Below are positions 1 through 9,416 of a DNA stretch of 64,000 bases, piece after piece. This stretch comes from an uncultured Christensenellaceae bacterium (GTDB lineage: Bacteria > Bacillota > Clostridia > Christensenellales > UBA3700): the NCBI GenBank assembly GCA_910588545.1, contig CAJUOU010000001.1:1-64000 (forward strand), given 5' to 3'. Both the position numbers and the translations under genes were made by a program. The stretch's first letter is position 1, and each line of letters begins with the position of its first letter. The notes beneath the pieces were generated by a model that worked only from the letters and a program-made list of their open reading frames with translations, had not been told where the DNA came from and made no database searches.

Positions 1-48
1 GTAAGAAATGTTGTGGATAAATTGCTTACAATGGACTTATTCTTTTGA
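1..48 (+). CDS. 3' end of an unidentified gene cut by the window start
   Basis: Frame 1 is open from the first base to a TGA at 46-48 and gives about 15 residues ending in MDLFF. The other two plus-strand frames stop within the first 20 bases. A hairpin with a T-rich tail follows at 71-101, as expected after a gene end. The fragment is too short to identify, and it could simply be chance open frame. Confidence 0.35.
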   Translation, partial: VRNVVDKLLTMDLFF

Positions 49-70
49 TAAAAAACATAATCAGTACAAA

Positions 71-101
71 CAAAACAAGGCCAAATTTTGACCTTGTTTT
101 G
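71..101. terminator. Bidirectional intrinsic terminator
   Basis: CAAAACAAGG pairs with CCTTGTTTTG around a short A/T loop and both sides carry A/T runs, so it could end transcription in either direction. It separates the truncated upstream frame from the gene at 183. Confidence 0.7.
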
Positions 102-182
102 TTATATAGAAAATATAACAAATACCCAAAATAATATGTTTTATTTTTACCTGCATGTGCATATACTTTTTTGAGGTGAAGT

Positions 183-1244
183 ATGAAAATATTTGTTATA
201 AAAGGTAATTTAAAAGGAATGGTAAAAATTGACAGCAAAATGCACTTTGTCGGAGATGGTTTTGATACAATAGATAAAGTTATCTTATTTGACGGAATTA
301 CAATCAAAGTTATTGACAAACGAGATTTTGGTGTAAGTATTGTAGGATACAATGCTAAAGATATTGTTTTGTTAGGGGATAAGGATAAAATTTTAGGAAA
401 CGGCAGTTTGCAAGGTAAAGCGAATGTGAACAAAATAATGTTAGAGTATAATAAGTTGCCTAAGCACACTAAAGTTGCAGACAGTATAGAGTGTGAGTTT
501 GAAATTAAAAAAGCTAGTGAAGATAAGGTAATAAATGATAAAATGTTATGCAAAAAAGAGACTGAAAAGAATGTAAAAGCAATGACCGAAACAAAACATT
601 TCACTCAAAACGATATGATTATAGAGGATTGTGATAACACAGAAAATCAACCAAAAATCGATATTAATTTGCAAAAACAAGAAACTTTGACTGCGGAAAA
701 AGAAACGGACTATGAGTTTGTGAGCAATAACTTGGAGTATATTAATGTTAATATGACATTAGATAACGACATGGATATCGGACGAGAAAACTATGTGATA
801 AAAAATTCTTGCGAAAATGAAAATAATATCCAAGAGATAATTTTAAGCAAAGACGATGACATAGATAGCGGAGTGGATTTTATTATGCAAAATTTAAACA
901 AAAATGCAAACAGCGATAATTATTATTCGCAGATAAAAGAGAATTTGGATAAATTTTTAAATTCTCACCCTAAAAATGAAGAATTGGAAAATAAAGTTTG
1001 GGGGTCTAAATGGGTAAAAGTCAACGGGGATTACGATTACAGCGTAGGCGTAATATTTGAAGATAATGTACCGTCTATCATTGCTTATGCAATACCGTAT
1101 GAAGATTTTAGCCAAATAGATACGGAAAATTTAAAGTTTGGCGAATGGCTTAAAATATCCGAAAAAGATAACGAAAATCGTGGTTATTTTATTTATTATC
1201 AAAATGCACAAACAGGCGAAATGCTTATCGATTCAAGCAAATAG
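183..1244 (+). CDS. Uncharacterised protein with a conserved C-terminal domain
   Basis: A 353-residue protein with no signal peptide or membrane segment, so probably cytoplasmic. The N-terminal 75 residues are beta-rich. The middle (about 110-255) is acidic and low in complexity and looks like a linker. The C-terminal 90 residues form a compact conserved-looking domain (WGSKWVKVNGDYDYSVGVIF, then a Trp- and Tyr-rich end) of a type I associate with uncharacterised proteins of low-GC anaerobes; that family link is from memory. The start follows a GAGGTG ribosome site 8 bases upstream. It stands alone between a terminator and a convergent small gene, so context says nothing about function. Confidence 0.75.
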   Translation: MKIFVIKGNLKGMVKIDSKMHFVGDGFDTIDKVILFDGITIKVIDKRDFGVSIVGYNAKDIVLLGDKDKILGNGSLQGKANVNKIMLEYNKLPKHTKVADSIECEFEIKKASEDKVINDKMLCKKETEKNVKAMTETKHFTQNDMIIEDCDNTENQPKIDINLQKQETLTAEKETDYEFVSNNLEYINVNMTLDNDMDIGRENYVIKNSCENENNIQEIILSKDDDIDSGVDFIMQNLNKNANSDNYYSQIKENLDKFLNSHPKNEELENKVWGSKWVKVNGDYDYSVGVIFEDNVPSIIAYAIPYEDFSQIDTENLKFGEWLKISEKDNENRGYFIYYQNAQTGEMLIDSSK

Positions 1245-1349
1245 TATGTTTCAATAAAATTATAATTTTATGTAAATACATGAATTAATTTCAAGCAACA
1301 AATAAAAATCTTTAGTATTGTAAACAAACAATGATTATAAACTAAAAAC

Positions 1350-1367
1350 AAGGGGAGTTATCCCCTT
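1350..1367 (-). terminator. Intrinsic terminator of the 42-residue gene
   Basis: AAGGGG pairs with CCCCTT across a 6-base loop. On the minus strand the stem is followed by GTTTTTAG. It sits just past the stop codon of the small gene at 1372-1500, and on the plus strand it could also serve the gene ending at 1244. Confidence 0.7.
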
Positions 1368-1371
1368 ATTT

Positions 1372-1500
1372 TTATAAGTCGTCCGCATCTTGGATAGGTG
1401 TGTCGCCTTTGTCTGTTTTGCCTGTATAACTGCCTGTCGGGTCAAAACCTTTGTCGGATTTCCAAGCATCGGTAACTTCTTTAACATTAATATTTTTCAT
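1372..1500 (-). CDS. 42-residue conserved-looking small acidic protein
   Basis: The minus strand encodes a 42-residue protein starting MKNINVKEVTDAWKSDKG and ending PIQDADDL, with a central SYTGKTDKGDTP segment. A strong GGGGG-type ribosome site lies 5-9 bases before the ATG and an intrinsic terminator lies directly after the stop, so it has the frame of a complete stand-alone gene. The pattern DPxGSYTG...PxQDADDL is one I recognise from small unannotated proteins of low-GC anaerobes; its function is unknown. It has no membrane segment and no cysteine. Confidence 0.75.
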   Translation of the reverse strand: MKNINVKEVTDAWKSDKGFDPTGSYTGKTDKGDTPIQDADDL

Positions 1501-1694
1501 AATATCCCCCTACAATATGTATTTGCAATTTTTCGCCTTTTAAACAGTGCAAAAGGTGTTTGTATAATGGTATATTTTGTGATTTGTTATATTACAAAAA
1601 TTTTTATTTTTTTATGCGTTATTATTGTTATTTATATATAAATGTGTTACAATAAAAAATATAATGAGATAATAATGCGTAGTATAAAGGGATT

Positions 1695-2900
1695 ATGAAT
1701 TTTACAATAAAACTTGCAATTAGCGAACTTATTAAAAACAAAATAAAAGTTTTAATCGCAATAATTGTGACACTTATTTTATTTATGAGTGCCTTTACTT
1801 TGTGCAATATTGCAACGGCTCTTCCAAGCAATTTTTACAATTATTACGAAGAGTATATGCATGATACCATAGGTGTGCATATTTCTAATGCGGATAAAGA
1901 ACTTTACGAAAACAGCAGCAAGTACTTTATTTCCTTTACTGCGGAAATGGATATCGCTTGCAAAAATTATTCCTTAATATATGGGGATAAAGAGCAAATG
2001 CCTTATGACGAACAGGAAATAATGGGTAGCGTGGTAACAAAATACTACAACAATATTTTGCTTTCCGAAAATGAGCATAACCCCGAAATATACAGTCAAT
2101 TTTTTGATGGAGAAAACTGCGGAGAGGTTTGGTCTTTTGACAAAGAGGGCATTTGGCTATCGGATAAAGCGGCATTGAAATTGGGCATTGAGGTCGGTAA
2201 TATTTTGAATTATAAATTCGGCTCGGAAATTATAGAACTAGAAGTGCAAGGCATTTTTAACAGCACAAAATTGAAAGACTATGTCGTATCACAAAGCGGC
2301 AGTAATTTGGTAAATGATTATTTGTGTTTTTTGACTGAGCTTTCCGCTAAAAAAATTTTGTTTGAAAGTAATACGTCGTTTAATGCGTACGGAGTTGTGG
2401 GAAAGATAGATAAACTGTATGAAGTGTACAATACTTTATACAAAGACTATTCGCTGTCCGAGGGCACGGCTTTTGCAATGATAGCACAGGTAAAAAATAC
2501 TCAGGTTATTTGTATGATAGTGGGCATAATTATGATTATATGCGGTATTATTATCATGCTTAACTTTATAAATATGATAATTTCGCAAAATATAAAGCAC
2601 ATCAGTTTGTTGCGCATTTTGGGGACTGACACTTTCCGCATAATGGCTGCATATTTTATGATTTTTATATTGCTTATTACAATAGTTTGCGTTGTAAGCT
2701 GGATGACTTTGCCTTTATATAACTATTTTGTATCGCTATATTGTGCGTATATAGGCTATCCGTTTGCAATCGGCATAAATTATTGGGTAGTTTTGGGTGT
2801 ATTCGGGATATGTTATTTGATAATTATATCTCTAATGCTGGTTAAATGGTTGATTATGGAAAAAACTGCTCCAAGCAGAAATATTTCGGAGGAGGACTAA
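1695..2900 (+). CDS. FtsX-like ABC transporter permease, first of a pair
   Basis: A 401-residue membrane protein with the FtsX/MacB permease layout: one N-terminal membrane helix (about residues 17-40), a large extracytoplasmic domain (about 45-262), then three C-terminal helices near 265-292, 313-345 and 355-385. Such proteins work as dimers with a LolD/MacB-type ATPase, in lipoprotein or peptide export, antibiotic sensing or cell-wall hydrolase control. It is followed after one base by a second permease, so the two probably form a heterodimer. No ATPase gene lies in the flanking sequence. The exact role cannot be read from the sequence. Confidence 0.85.
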   Translation: MNFTIKLAISELIKNKIKVLIAIIVTLILFMSAFTLCNIATALPSNFYNYYEEYMHDTIGVHISNADKELYENSSKYFISFTAEMDIACKNYSLIYGDKEQMPYDEQEIMGSVVTKYYNNILLSENEHNPEIYSQFFDGENCGEVWSFDKEGIWLSDKAALKLGIEVGNILNYKFGSEIIELEVQGIFNSTKLKDYVVSQSGSNLVNDYLCFLTELSAKKILFESNTSFNAYGVVGKIDKLYEVYNTLYKDYSLSEGTAFAMIAQVKNTQVICMIVGIIMIICGIIIMLNFINMIISQNIKHISLLRILGTDTFRIMAAYFMIFILLITIVCVVSWMTLPLYNYFVSLYCAYIGYPFAIGINYWVVLGVFGICYLIIISLMLVKWLIMEKTAPSRNISEED

Positions 2901-2901
2901 T

Positions 2902-4212
2902 ATGCTAATTGCGTGGAAAAACATAATGGCAAGAAAATGGTCATCGGCAAAAGTTGTGTTGTCAATTTTGGCGATGGTTGTCATCATGTGCATTTTTACG
3001 GCATATTCGGTCGCACTTGGGGACGAGACGGAAAGGATAACAAAATCTTATCGCTCCGCACACAATATAATCATCGAAACAACTCTTCCGCTTAGCAATC
3101 AAAAATTGCAACAGGTAAAAAATATTGACGGAATAAGCAATGTTGCCGAGGTGGCTATTTGCAGAAATGTAAAAAACTTGCGTGGGATAAGTATTGATAT
3201 AGACGGCAAAAACTGCGTATGTGACCATGACTATTATGACGGGAATTTGCAAATAGGTATTGACCCTTACGTTAATAATTTGCATTACGGCGATTTTGCC
3301 TTTGTCGGCAACAATCAAAAAATAGTTCAACCTCATCACGAGGAAGAGCTTGACTTTAGGTTTAAAGGGGATAAGTGCTTGCTTTTAGGTAAAGACAGTG
3401 TAAGCGATAACGAGATTATCGTTAGCGAGTATTTTTTGCAGGAATTTGAATTGGACGGCACTATCCTTAACAAAACTCTAAATCTAATCATAGGCGGAGA
3501 CAGCTATTCTTTTACCGTTGTTGGAATAATGAATATGCATTTCTACGAACTTACAAATACCATAGACCAACATTTTATTGCAAACAATAACAGTGCACTA
3601 TTTCAAGATTATTTTTTAAAAAACAACAAAGCCAATATAAAATATCAAACTAAGCTGTATTTAAAAGAGGCAAAGCTTGACGATAAAATTGTAGATAGCG
3701 TACGTGATTTGAAGATTTTTAATTTAAAGAGCATATCTTTAGGCAGTCATTACGGTTTGTCAATGGCAACTACGGTAAAAATAATAAGCAGTATTTTAAA
3801 CGGAATTATGGCGACTGTAGGTTTGGGAATTATCGGTGCGTTGGTGCTTAATATTTTGTACAGTATGCAGTTTATGATGAAGAAAAAGAATAATTTTTAC
3901 GCGATAATGCAAGTGTATGGTATGGATAAGCAAAAACTATTTACAACTATGTTTTGCGAAATGTTTATTTTGTCCATGTTTGCCGCCGTAATCGCATATT
4001 GCCTAAGCTACGGACTTGTATTTTTGCTTGACTATTTGCTGTCGAGTATGGTTGGTGTAGGCGTATTTTTTGGTTGGGCAAACTTTTTAATAACATTTGC
4101 AATAGCTGTTATATTTACTTTGGGTGTGGTTGCACTAGTGTGTTTAATCAACTATTCGATGCTATTTAAGCGTTCAACCATTAAAATGCTCAAAAATAGT
4201 ATGGAAAATTAA
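2902..4212 (+). CDS. FtsX-like ABC transporter permease, second of the pair
   Basis: A 436-residue protein with the same layout as its upstream neighbour: an N-terminal helix (about 17-40), an extracytoplasmic domain of about 240 residues, and three C-terminal helices (about 295-320, 345-375, 390-425). Its ribosome site GGAGGAGG lies inside the end of the previous gene, with one base between the stop and this ATG, which indicates translational coupling. The two are partners in a presumed ABC complex whose ATPase must be encoded elsewhere. A short AAACCA/TGGTTT hairpin follows the stop but is a weak terminator. Confidence 0.85.
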   Translation: MLIAWKNIMARKWSSAKVVLSILAMVVIMCIFTAYSVALGDETERITKSYRSAHNIIIETTLPLSNQKLQQVKNIDGISNVAEVAICRNVKNLRGISIDIDGKNCVCDHDYYDGNLQIGIDPYVNNLHYGDFAFVGNNQKIVQPHHEEELDFRFKGDKCLLLGKDSVSDNEIIVSEYFLQEFELDGTILNKTLNLIIGGDSYSFTVVGIMNMHFYELTNTIDQHFIANNNSALFQDYFLKNNKANIKYQTKLYLKEAKLDDKIVDSVRDLKIFNLKSISLGSHYGLSMATTVKIISSILNGIMATVGLGIIGALVLNILYSMQFMMKKKNNFYAIMQVYGMDKQKLFTTMFCEMFILSMFAAVIAYCLSYGLVFLLDYLLSSMVGVGVFFGWANFLITFAIAVIFTLGVVALVCLINYSMLFKRSTIKMLKNSMEN

Positions 4213-4341
4213 AACCATTGGTTTTGTATATACATTTTTTTAAAAAAGTGATTTAAAATAATTGATTTTTTTATAATTATTAATTATTATATATGTAATA
4301 AACGAAAATAAACTAGAGATTAGCATAAGGAGATAACATAA

Positions 4342-5226
4342 ATGAGCTTTATCAACTACGAATTATACAGGATTTTTTATATGGTTGCATCTACGGGCAG
4401 CATTACAAAAGCTGCGGGAGAGTTGTATATTTCCCAACCTGCTGTCAGCCAATCCATCAAACAGCTTGAAACACAAATAGGTGGTAGGCTGTTCAAACGT
4501 ACCAGCAAGGGTATGGAACTGACTTATGAGGGCAAAATGATTTATGACTATATTAAGGAAGCAAATCAACTGATTGATAAAGCGGAGAAAAAGTTTAGTC
4601 AACTTAAGGAGTTAACTTACGGAGAAATCAAAATAGGTGCGTCTGATACAATCACAAAACACTTTTTGCTACCTTATATCAAAAACTTTATTAACAAATA
4701 TCCCGATATAAGCGTTAAGGTTACAAACAGAACTACAGGTGAAACGGTTAATTTGTTAAAAAGCGGAAAAGTTGATATCGGCTTTGTAAATGTGCCTTTG
4801 GAGGATGACTTGCTTGATTTTTCAAACGTTGTGGATACCGAAGATGTTTTTGTGTGCAACAGCGATTGGATAACAAGATACAACGAGCCGTTATCTGCGG
4901 AGGAAATTGCAAACGAGCCGCTTATTATGCTTGAAAAACTTAGCAATACAAGACGAGTTATAGACGAACATTTTAACAAGTTCGGTGTGACTTTAAATCC
5001 TATGTTGGAGCTTGGCAGCCTTGACTTAATGCTAGATATGGCAAGGGTTGGGCTAGGCATAACTTGTGCACCTAAGTCTATTGTGGAGCAAGATGTATCG
5101 CAAGGTATACTTCATAAAGTTCCAATCAATTTTGAAATGCCGAAAAGGGCGTTTGCATTGGTAACTATGAAAGGTGTTCCGCTAAATTATTCTGCATTGC
5201 AGTTTGTTAACAGTTTGAAAAATTAA
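4342..5226 (+). CDS. LysR-family transcriptional regulator upstream of glnN
   Basis: A 294-residue LysR-type regulator. The winged helix-turn-helix occupies about residues 1-60 (GSITKAAGELYISQPAVSQS is the classic helix-turn-helix), followed by a periplasmic-binding-protein-like effector domain of about 200 residues. It starts behind AAGGAG. Its stop is 9 bases before the glutamine synthetase start, on the same strand, so the two are probably co-transcribed. By position I infer it responds to nitrogen status or a glutamine/2-oxoglutarate-type signal and controls glnN. The ligand is not visible in the sequence. Confidence 0.92.
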   Translation: MSFINYELYRIFYMVASTGSITKAAGELYISQPAVSQSIKQLETQIGGRLFKRTSKGMELTYEGKMIYDYIKEANQLIDKAEKKFSQLKELTYGEIKIGASDTITKHFLLPYIKNFINKYPDISVKVTNRTTGETVNLLKSGKVDIGFVNVPLEDDLLDFSNVVDTEDVFVCNSDWITRYNEPLSAEEIANEPLIMLEKLSNTRRVIDEHFNKFGVTLNPMLELGSLDLMLDMARVGLGITCAPKSIVEQDVSQGILHKVPINFEMPKRAFALVTMKGVPLNYSALQFVNSLKN

Positions 5227-5235
5227 GAGGGCTAT

Positions 5236-7362
5236 ATGGAAAGTACTACAAAAAGGATAACCGATTATTTTGGAGAGAATGTATTTAATGACGAAGTTAT
5301 GCAAGAGTATATGTCTCTTGATACATATAAGGAATTGAGGGAAGTTATCGATTCGGGCAAAAGCTTAGGGTTGGATTTGGCAAACAGAGTGGCGGAAGCT
5401 ATGAAAGAGTGGGCAATGAACAATGGTGCAACTCACTACACCCATTGGTTTCAACCTTTGACGGGTGCTACTGCGGAAAAACACGACAGCTTTATAAGCA
5501 TTGATAAGCATGGTAAAACTATTTTGGAGTTTACAGGCAAAAACTTGTCTAAAGGCGAGGCGGATGCCTCAAGTTTTCCGAGCGGCGGAATAAGAGCGGT
5601 GTTCGAAGCAAGAGGATATACGGTTTGGGATTGTTCCTCCCCTGCATTTATCAAAAAAATAGCAAATGACAGAGCTATACTTTATATTCCGACTGCATTT
5701 TGCAGTTATAATGGAGAGGCACTTGACAAAAAAACTCCGTTACTTAGAAGTATGGAGGCACTTAACCGCGAGGGTGTAAGGCTAATGCACTTGCTTGGCT
5801 ACAATGACGTAAACAAGGTTACGGCAAATGTCGGTGGCGAGCAAGAATATTTTTTGATTGACAAAAAGCACTACGATTTGCGACCTGACTTGAAGTTTAC
5901 AGGCAGGACATTGTTTGGTAGCAACGCACCTAAAGGTCAGGAACAAAACGACCAATACTATGCAAGTATAAAAACAAGAGTTGCCAATTTTATGGCGGAG
6001 TTGAATGACGAACTTTGGAAGTTGGGTATAACGGCAAAAACTCAACATAACGAGGCCGCACCATGTCAGCACGAGCTTGCACCTATATTTTGCACCTCAA
6101 ACATAGCAACTGACCAAAACCAAATTATTATGGATACAATGAAAAAAGTTGCGGAAAAATTCGGTTTGGTATGCTTATTGCACGAAAAGCCTTTTGCAAA
6201 CGTAAATGGCAGTGGCAAACACAATAATTGGTCGGTTTTGACGGATACGGGACTTAACCTTTTAAAACCGGGTAAAAATCCAAGCAGCAACACATTGTTT
6301 TTGTTAGCTATTACGGCGGTTATTGCGGGTGTGGACGAGTATGCGGATTTGATAAGAACAAGCGCATCTAATCCCGGCAACGAGCATAGATTAGGCGGAC
6401 ACGAAGCACCACCAAGCATAATCTCAGTTTATATAGGAGACGATTTGCAAAACGTGATTGACAATTTTGTTGCGGGTAACAGCAGCGATGTTGCACAAAA
6501 ACAATTTATAGATACAGGTGTAAATTATCTTGCGGAGTTGAGCAAAGATACAAGTGACCGCAATAGGACAAGCCCTTTTGCTTTTACAGGCAATAAGTTT
6601 GAGTTTAGGATGGTTGGCTCGTCGGCGACACTTTCCAACCCAAACACCACAATAAATACCATTGTTGCGGAAATGTTTGCAAGGATAGCTAACGAACTTG
6701 AAAGCGTGAACGAAAGCGAAAGACAAAACAAAGTTGTTGAAATTATAAAACGTCTTTATGAAGAGCATAAAAGGGTAATATTTAACGGCAACAACTACTC
6801 AAAAGAATGGCTGAGAGAGGCTAAAAAACGCGGTTTAAACAATATAACTAACTGCATTGATGCTTACGAAAGTTTGACTACACCAAAAAGTGTTGAACTG
6901 TTTGGCAAACACAAGGTTATGAGCGAAGTAGAGTTGCAATCAAGAAGAGAAATTTACCTTGACGTATACAATAAGGTTATAAATATCGAGGCTCGAACAA
7001 TGTTAATGATGGTTAAGCACGATATGATACCTGCGATTATCGAGTATAAGAACAAGCTTGCTCAAACCATAAACGCATTGAACACTGTTTCGGGCGACAA
7101 AAAACTAAGCAGTACAGAGGGCAAATTGCTTTCTACATTTGTACCGTTGCTAGACAATATTTACAGCTGCATGATGGAGCTTGAAAGGATACATTCGCAA
7201 GCAATGCGAGCCAATACAAGCAAGAAAAAAGCAATTTTGTTGCGTGACCAAGTTGTCCCTCTAATGGAAAAAGTAAGGGTAAATGTGGACATTGCGGAAA
7301 AACTATTGCCTAAAGATTTAGCACCATATCCTAACTATGCGGATATATTGTTTTACGAATAA
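5236..7362 (+). CDS. glnN: Glutamine synthetase type III
   Basis: ATP-dependent condensation of glutamate and ammonia to glutamine. At 708 residues it matches the long GSIII family (about 700-730), not the 440-470 residue GSI. The N-terminal GSIII domain is recognisable (THYTHWFQPLTGATAEKHD near residue 62, FPSGGIRAVFEARGYTVWD), followed by the catalytic core with GGEQEYFLID, the metal-binding NEAAPCQHELAP and the HEKPFANVNGSGKHNNWS segment, then a helical C-terminal domain. It lies 9 bases after a LysR gene. GSIII enzymes are dodecamers usual in Bacteroidetes and anaerobic Firmicutes. No terminator is seen before alaS, 82 bases downstream. Confidence 0.96.
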   Translation: MESTTKRITDYFGENVFNDEVMQEYMSLDTYKELREVIDSGKSLGLDLANRVAEAMKEWAMNNGATHYTHWFQPLTGATAEKHDSFISIDKHGKTILEFTGKNLSKGEADASSFPSGGIRAVFEARGYTVWDCSSPAFIKKIANDRAILYIPTAFCSYNGEALDKKTPLLRSMEALNREGVRLMHLLGYNDVNKVTANVGGEQEYFLIDKKHYDLRPDLKFTGRTLFGSNAPKGQEQNDQYYASIKTRVANFMAELNDELWKLGITAKTQHNEAAPCQHELAPIFCTSNIATDQNQIIMDTMKKVAEKFGLVCLLHEKPFANVNGSGKHNNWSVLTDTGLNLLKPGKNPSSNTLFLLAITAVIAGVDEYADLIRTSASNPGNEHRLGGHEAPPSIISVYIGDDLQNVIDNFVAGNSSDVAQKQFIDTGVNYLAELSKDTSDRNRTSPFAFTGNKFEFRMVGSSATLSNPNTTINTIVAEMFARIANELESVNESERQNKVVEIIKRLYEEHKRVIFNGNNYSKEWLREAKKRGLNNITNCIDAYESLTTPKSVELFGKHKVMSEVELQSRREIYLDVYNKVINIEARTMLMMVKHDMIPAIIEYKNKLAQTINALNTVSGDKKLSSTEGKLLSTFVPLLDNIYSCMMELERIHSQAMRANTSKKKAILLRDQVVPLMEKVRVNVDIAEKLLPKDLAPYPNYADILFYE

Positions 7363-7444
7363 ATACATTTAAAAATAAACAAAGCTTTGTTGTTACAGCG
7401 GTTTTGTACAATAATTTATCAGTTACTTATAAAGGAGAAATAAT

Positions 7445-9232
7445 ATGAAAAAAATGACTTCGTATGAGCTTCGCGACGCTTATTTAAATTTTTTTAAAAG
7501 CAAAAATCATAGTATAATAGACAGCAGTTCGTTAATACCGGAAAATGACCCAACCGTTTTGTTTACAACTGCGGGTATGCACCCGTTAGTACCATATTTG
7601 TTGGGGCAAAAACACCCACAAGGCACAAGACTTTGCGACGTCCAAAAATGCGTAAGAACGGGAGATATCGACGAAGTGGGCGACAGCACACACTGCACTT
7701 TTTTTGAAATGTTGGGGAATTGGTCTTTGGGCGATTATTTTAAAAAGGAGAGTATCAGTTGGAGTTACGAGTTTTTGACAAAAGTGCTTGAAATTCCTGC
7801 CTCTAAAATTGCCGTTACCGTTTTTGAAGGCGACGAGGATGCACCTAGGGACGAGGTTTCCGCAAATATTTGGGCGGAGTTGGGCATAAGCAGAGATGCT
7901 ATTTACTATTTGCCTAAAAAACATAATTGGTGGGGACCGGCAGGTCAAACAGGACCTTGCGGCGGCGATACCGAAATATTTATAGATACAGGCAAACCAA
8001 AATGCTCGGATAATTGTTCGCCTGCCTGCGATTGCGGCAAGTATGTAGAAATTTGGAATAACGTATTTATGGAATACAACAAAACTGCCGAGGGCAAATT
8101 TGAGCCGTTAAAACAAAAGAACGTTGATACAGGAATGGGCTTGGAAAGAACAATTTGCATGTTAAACGGCGTTGCAAGCGTGTACGAAACAGACTTTTTC
8201 AGCGATATTATAAAATTGATAGAAAGCTTATCGGGCAAAAATTATTTGCAAGATGACGAAACCACAAGGGCTATGCGTATTATTGCAGACCATATCCGTA
8301 CTGCAACATTTATTTTGGGCGATGATAAAGGCATTACACCATCAAATGTTGACCAAGGTTATGTGCTTAGACGTCTTATCCGCAGAGCAGTAAGGTTTGC
8401 AAGAGTAATAAGTATGCCACAAGACGGAATTTTGAAAGTATCTAAGGCTTTTGTGGAAAAATACAAGGATATTTACAATGAACTTGGCAGAAATGCTGAC
8501 AAAATTATAAGCGAACTTGAAAAGGAAATTGAAAGATTTAGTAAAACAATCGAAAACGGTTTGAAAGAAATCGAAAAAGTTATGAAATATATGCAAAACA
8601 ATATGTTAAACGGCAAAACTGCGTTTAGACTTTACGATACTTTTGGTTTTCCGCTTGAAATGACAATAGAAATTTGCAAGGAAAAAGGCTTTGACGTTGA
8701 CATTGACGGCTATCACAAAGCTTTTAGCGAACACCAACTTAAGTCACAAAAAGGTGCTGAACAAAAATTTAAAGGCGGTTTGGCGGATAATGGCGAGGCA
8801 ACAACCAACTTGCACACTGCAACCCATATCATGAATGCTTGCCTTAAAAAAGTACTTAACGACGACAATATTCAACAAAAAGGTAGCAATATAACCGCTG
8901 AAAGATTGAGGTTTGACTTTAACTTTGAAAGACCTTTGACCGAGCAGGAAAAACAAGCAGTGGAAGATATGGTAAACAGCGTTATTGACAAAAAAATAGA
9001 CATTGTTTGCACCGAGATGACTGTTGAGGAGGCAAAGCAACAGGGTGCTATCGGTGTGTTTGACTCCAAGTATTCCGAAAAAGTAAAGGTATACACTATA
9101 GGCGATGTTTCCAAGGAAATTTGCGGTGGACCTCACGCTAAAAACACAGGCGACCTTGGCAAATTTAAGATTGTAAAAGAGCAATCTTCAAGCGCAGGCG
9201 TAAGAAGAATCAAAGCTACTTTAACAAAATAA
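7445..9232 (+). CDS. alaS: Alanyl-tRNA synthetase lacking the C-terminal C-Ala region
   Basis: Charges tRNA-Ala. The 595-residue protein has the class II catalytic core at the N-terminus (FTTAGMHPLVPYLLG, RTGDIDEVGDSTHCTFFEML), a Cys cluster near residues 190-200 (CSDNCSPACDC), the tRNA-recognition middle region, and a complete editing domain with HTATH near 457 and CGGPH near 560. Full-length bacterial AlaRS is about 870-880 residues; the oligomerisation and C-Ala domain that should follow the editing domain is absent. A strong terminator starts 9 bases after the stop, so this is a natural short form and not a frameshift. Ribosome site AAAGGAG. No second AlaRS gene lies in the window. Confidence 0.9.
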   Translation: MKKMTSYELRDAYLNFFKSKNHSIIDSSSLIPENDPTVLFTTAGMHPLVPYLLGQKHPQGTRLCDVQKCVRTGDIDEVGDSTHCTFFEMLGNWSLGDYFKKESISWSYEFLTKVLEIPASKIAVTVFEGDEDAPRDEVSANIWAELGISRDAIYYLPKKHNWWGPAGQTGPCGGDTEIFIDTGKPKCSDNCSPACDCGKYVEIWNNVFMEYNKTAEGKFEPLKQKNVDTGMGLERTICMLNGVASVYETDFFSDIIKLIESLSGKNYLQDDETTRAMRIIADHIRTATFILGDDKGITPSNVDQGYVLRRLIRRAVRFARVISMPQDGILKVSKAFVEKYKDIYNELGRNADKIISELEKEIERFSKTIENGLKEIEKVMKYMQNNMLNGKTAFRLYDTFGFPLEMTIEICKEKGFDVDIDGYHKAFSEHQLKSQKGAEQKFKGGLADNGEATTNLHTATHIMNACLKKVLNDDNIQQKGSNITAERLRFDFNFERPLTEQEKQAVEDMVNSVIDKKIDIVCTEMTVEEAKQQGAIGVFDSKYSEKVKVYTIGDVSKEICGGPHAKNTGDLGKFKIVKEQSSSAGVRRIKATLTK

Positions 9233-9240
9233 GTACATTA

Positions 9241-9277
9241 AAAAAGCAGATAAATTATACAGATTTATCTGCTTTTT
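9241..9277 (+). terminator. Intrinsic terminator after alaS
   Basis: A 15-base stem (AAAAAGCAGATAAAT with its exact complement) around a 7-base loop, ending in TTTTT. It begins 9 bases after the alaS stop. Confidence 0.9.
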
Positions 9278-9355
9278 GTATGCTGTATAATCAATGGTTA
9301 TAAAATGGGAAATTTTAATAAATTTAAGTTATTTTTGATAAAATGTTGATATTGT

Positions 9356-9384
9356 TTGACATTTTTTTGTGATAGTGCTATCCT
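9356..9384 (+). promoter_or_regulatory. Sigma-A-type promoter of the Cys/Lys-Ala protein
   Basis: TTGACA at 9356-9361 and TATCCT at 9379-9384 with a 17-base spacer, 32 bases upstream of the ATG at 9417. Confidence 0.7.
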
Positions 9385-9416
9385 AAAAGTATAATAAAAA
9401 AATCGAGGTGATAGAA

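Noticed and set aside
26..604. A 192-residue minus-strand open frame
   Set aside because: Antisense to the gene at 183; no ribosome site and a low-complexity hydrophobic translation typical of AT-rich shadows.
1390..1641. An 83-residue plus-strand open frame
   Set aside because: Overlaps the 42-residue minus-strand gene, which has a ribosome site and terminator. The plus frame has neither.
7445..9232. Stand-alone AlaX editing protein
   Set aside because: The class II catalytic core and recognition region are present, so it is a synthetase and not an editing-only protein.
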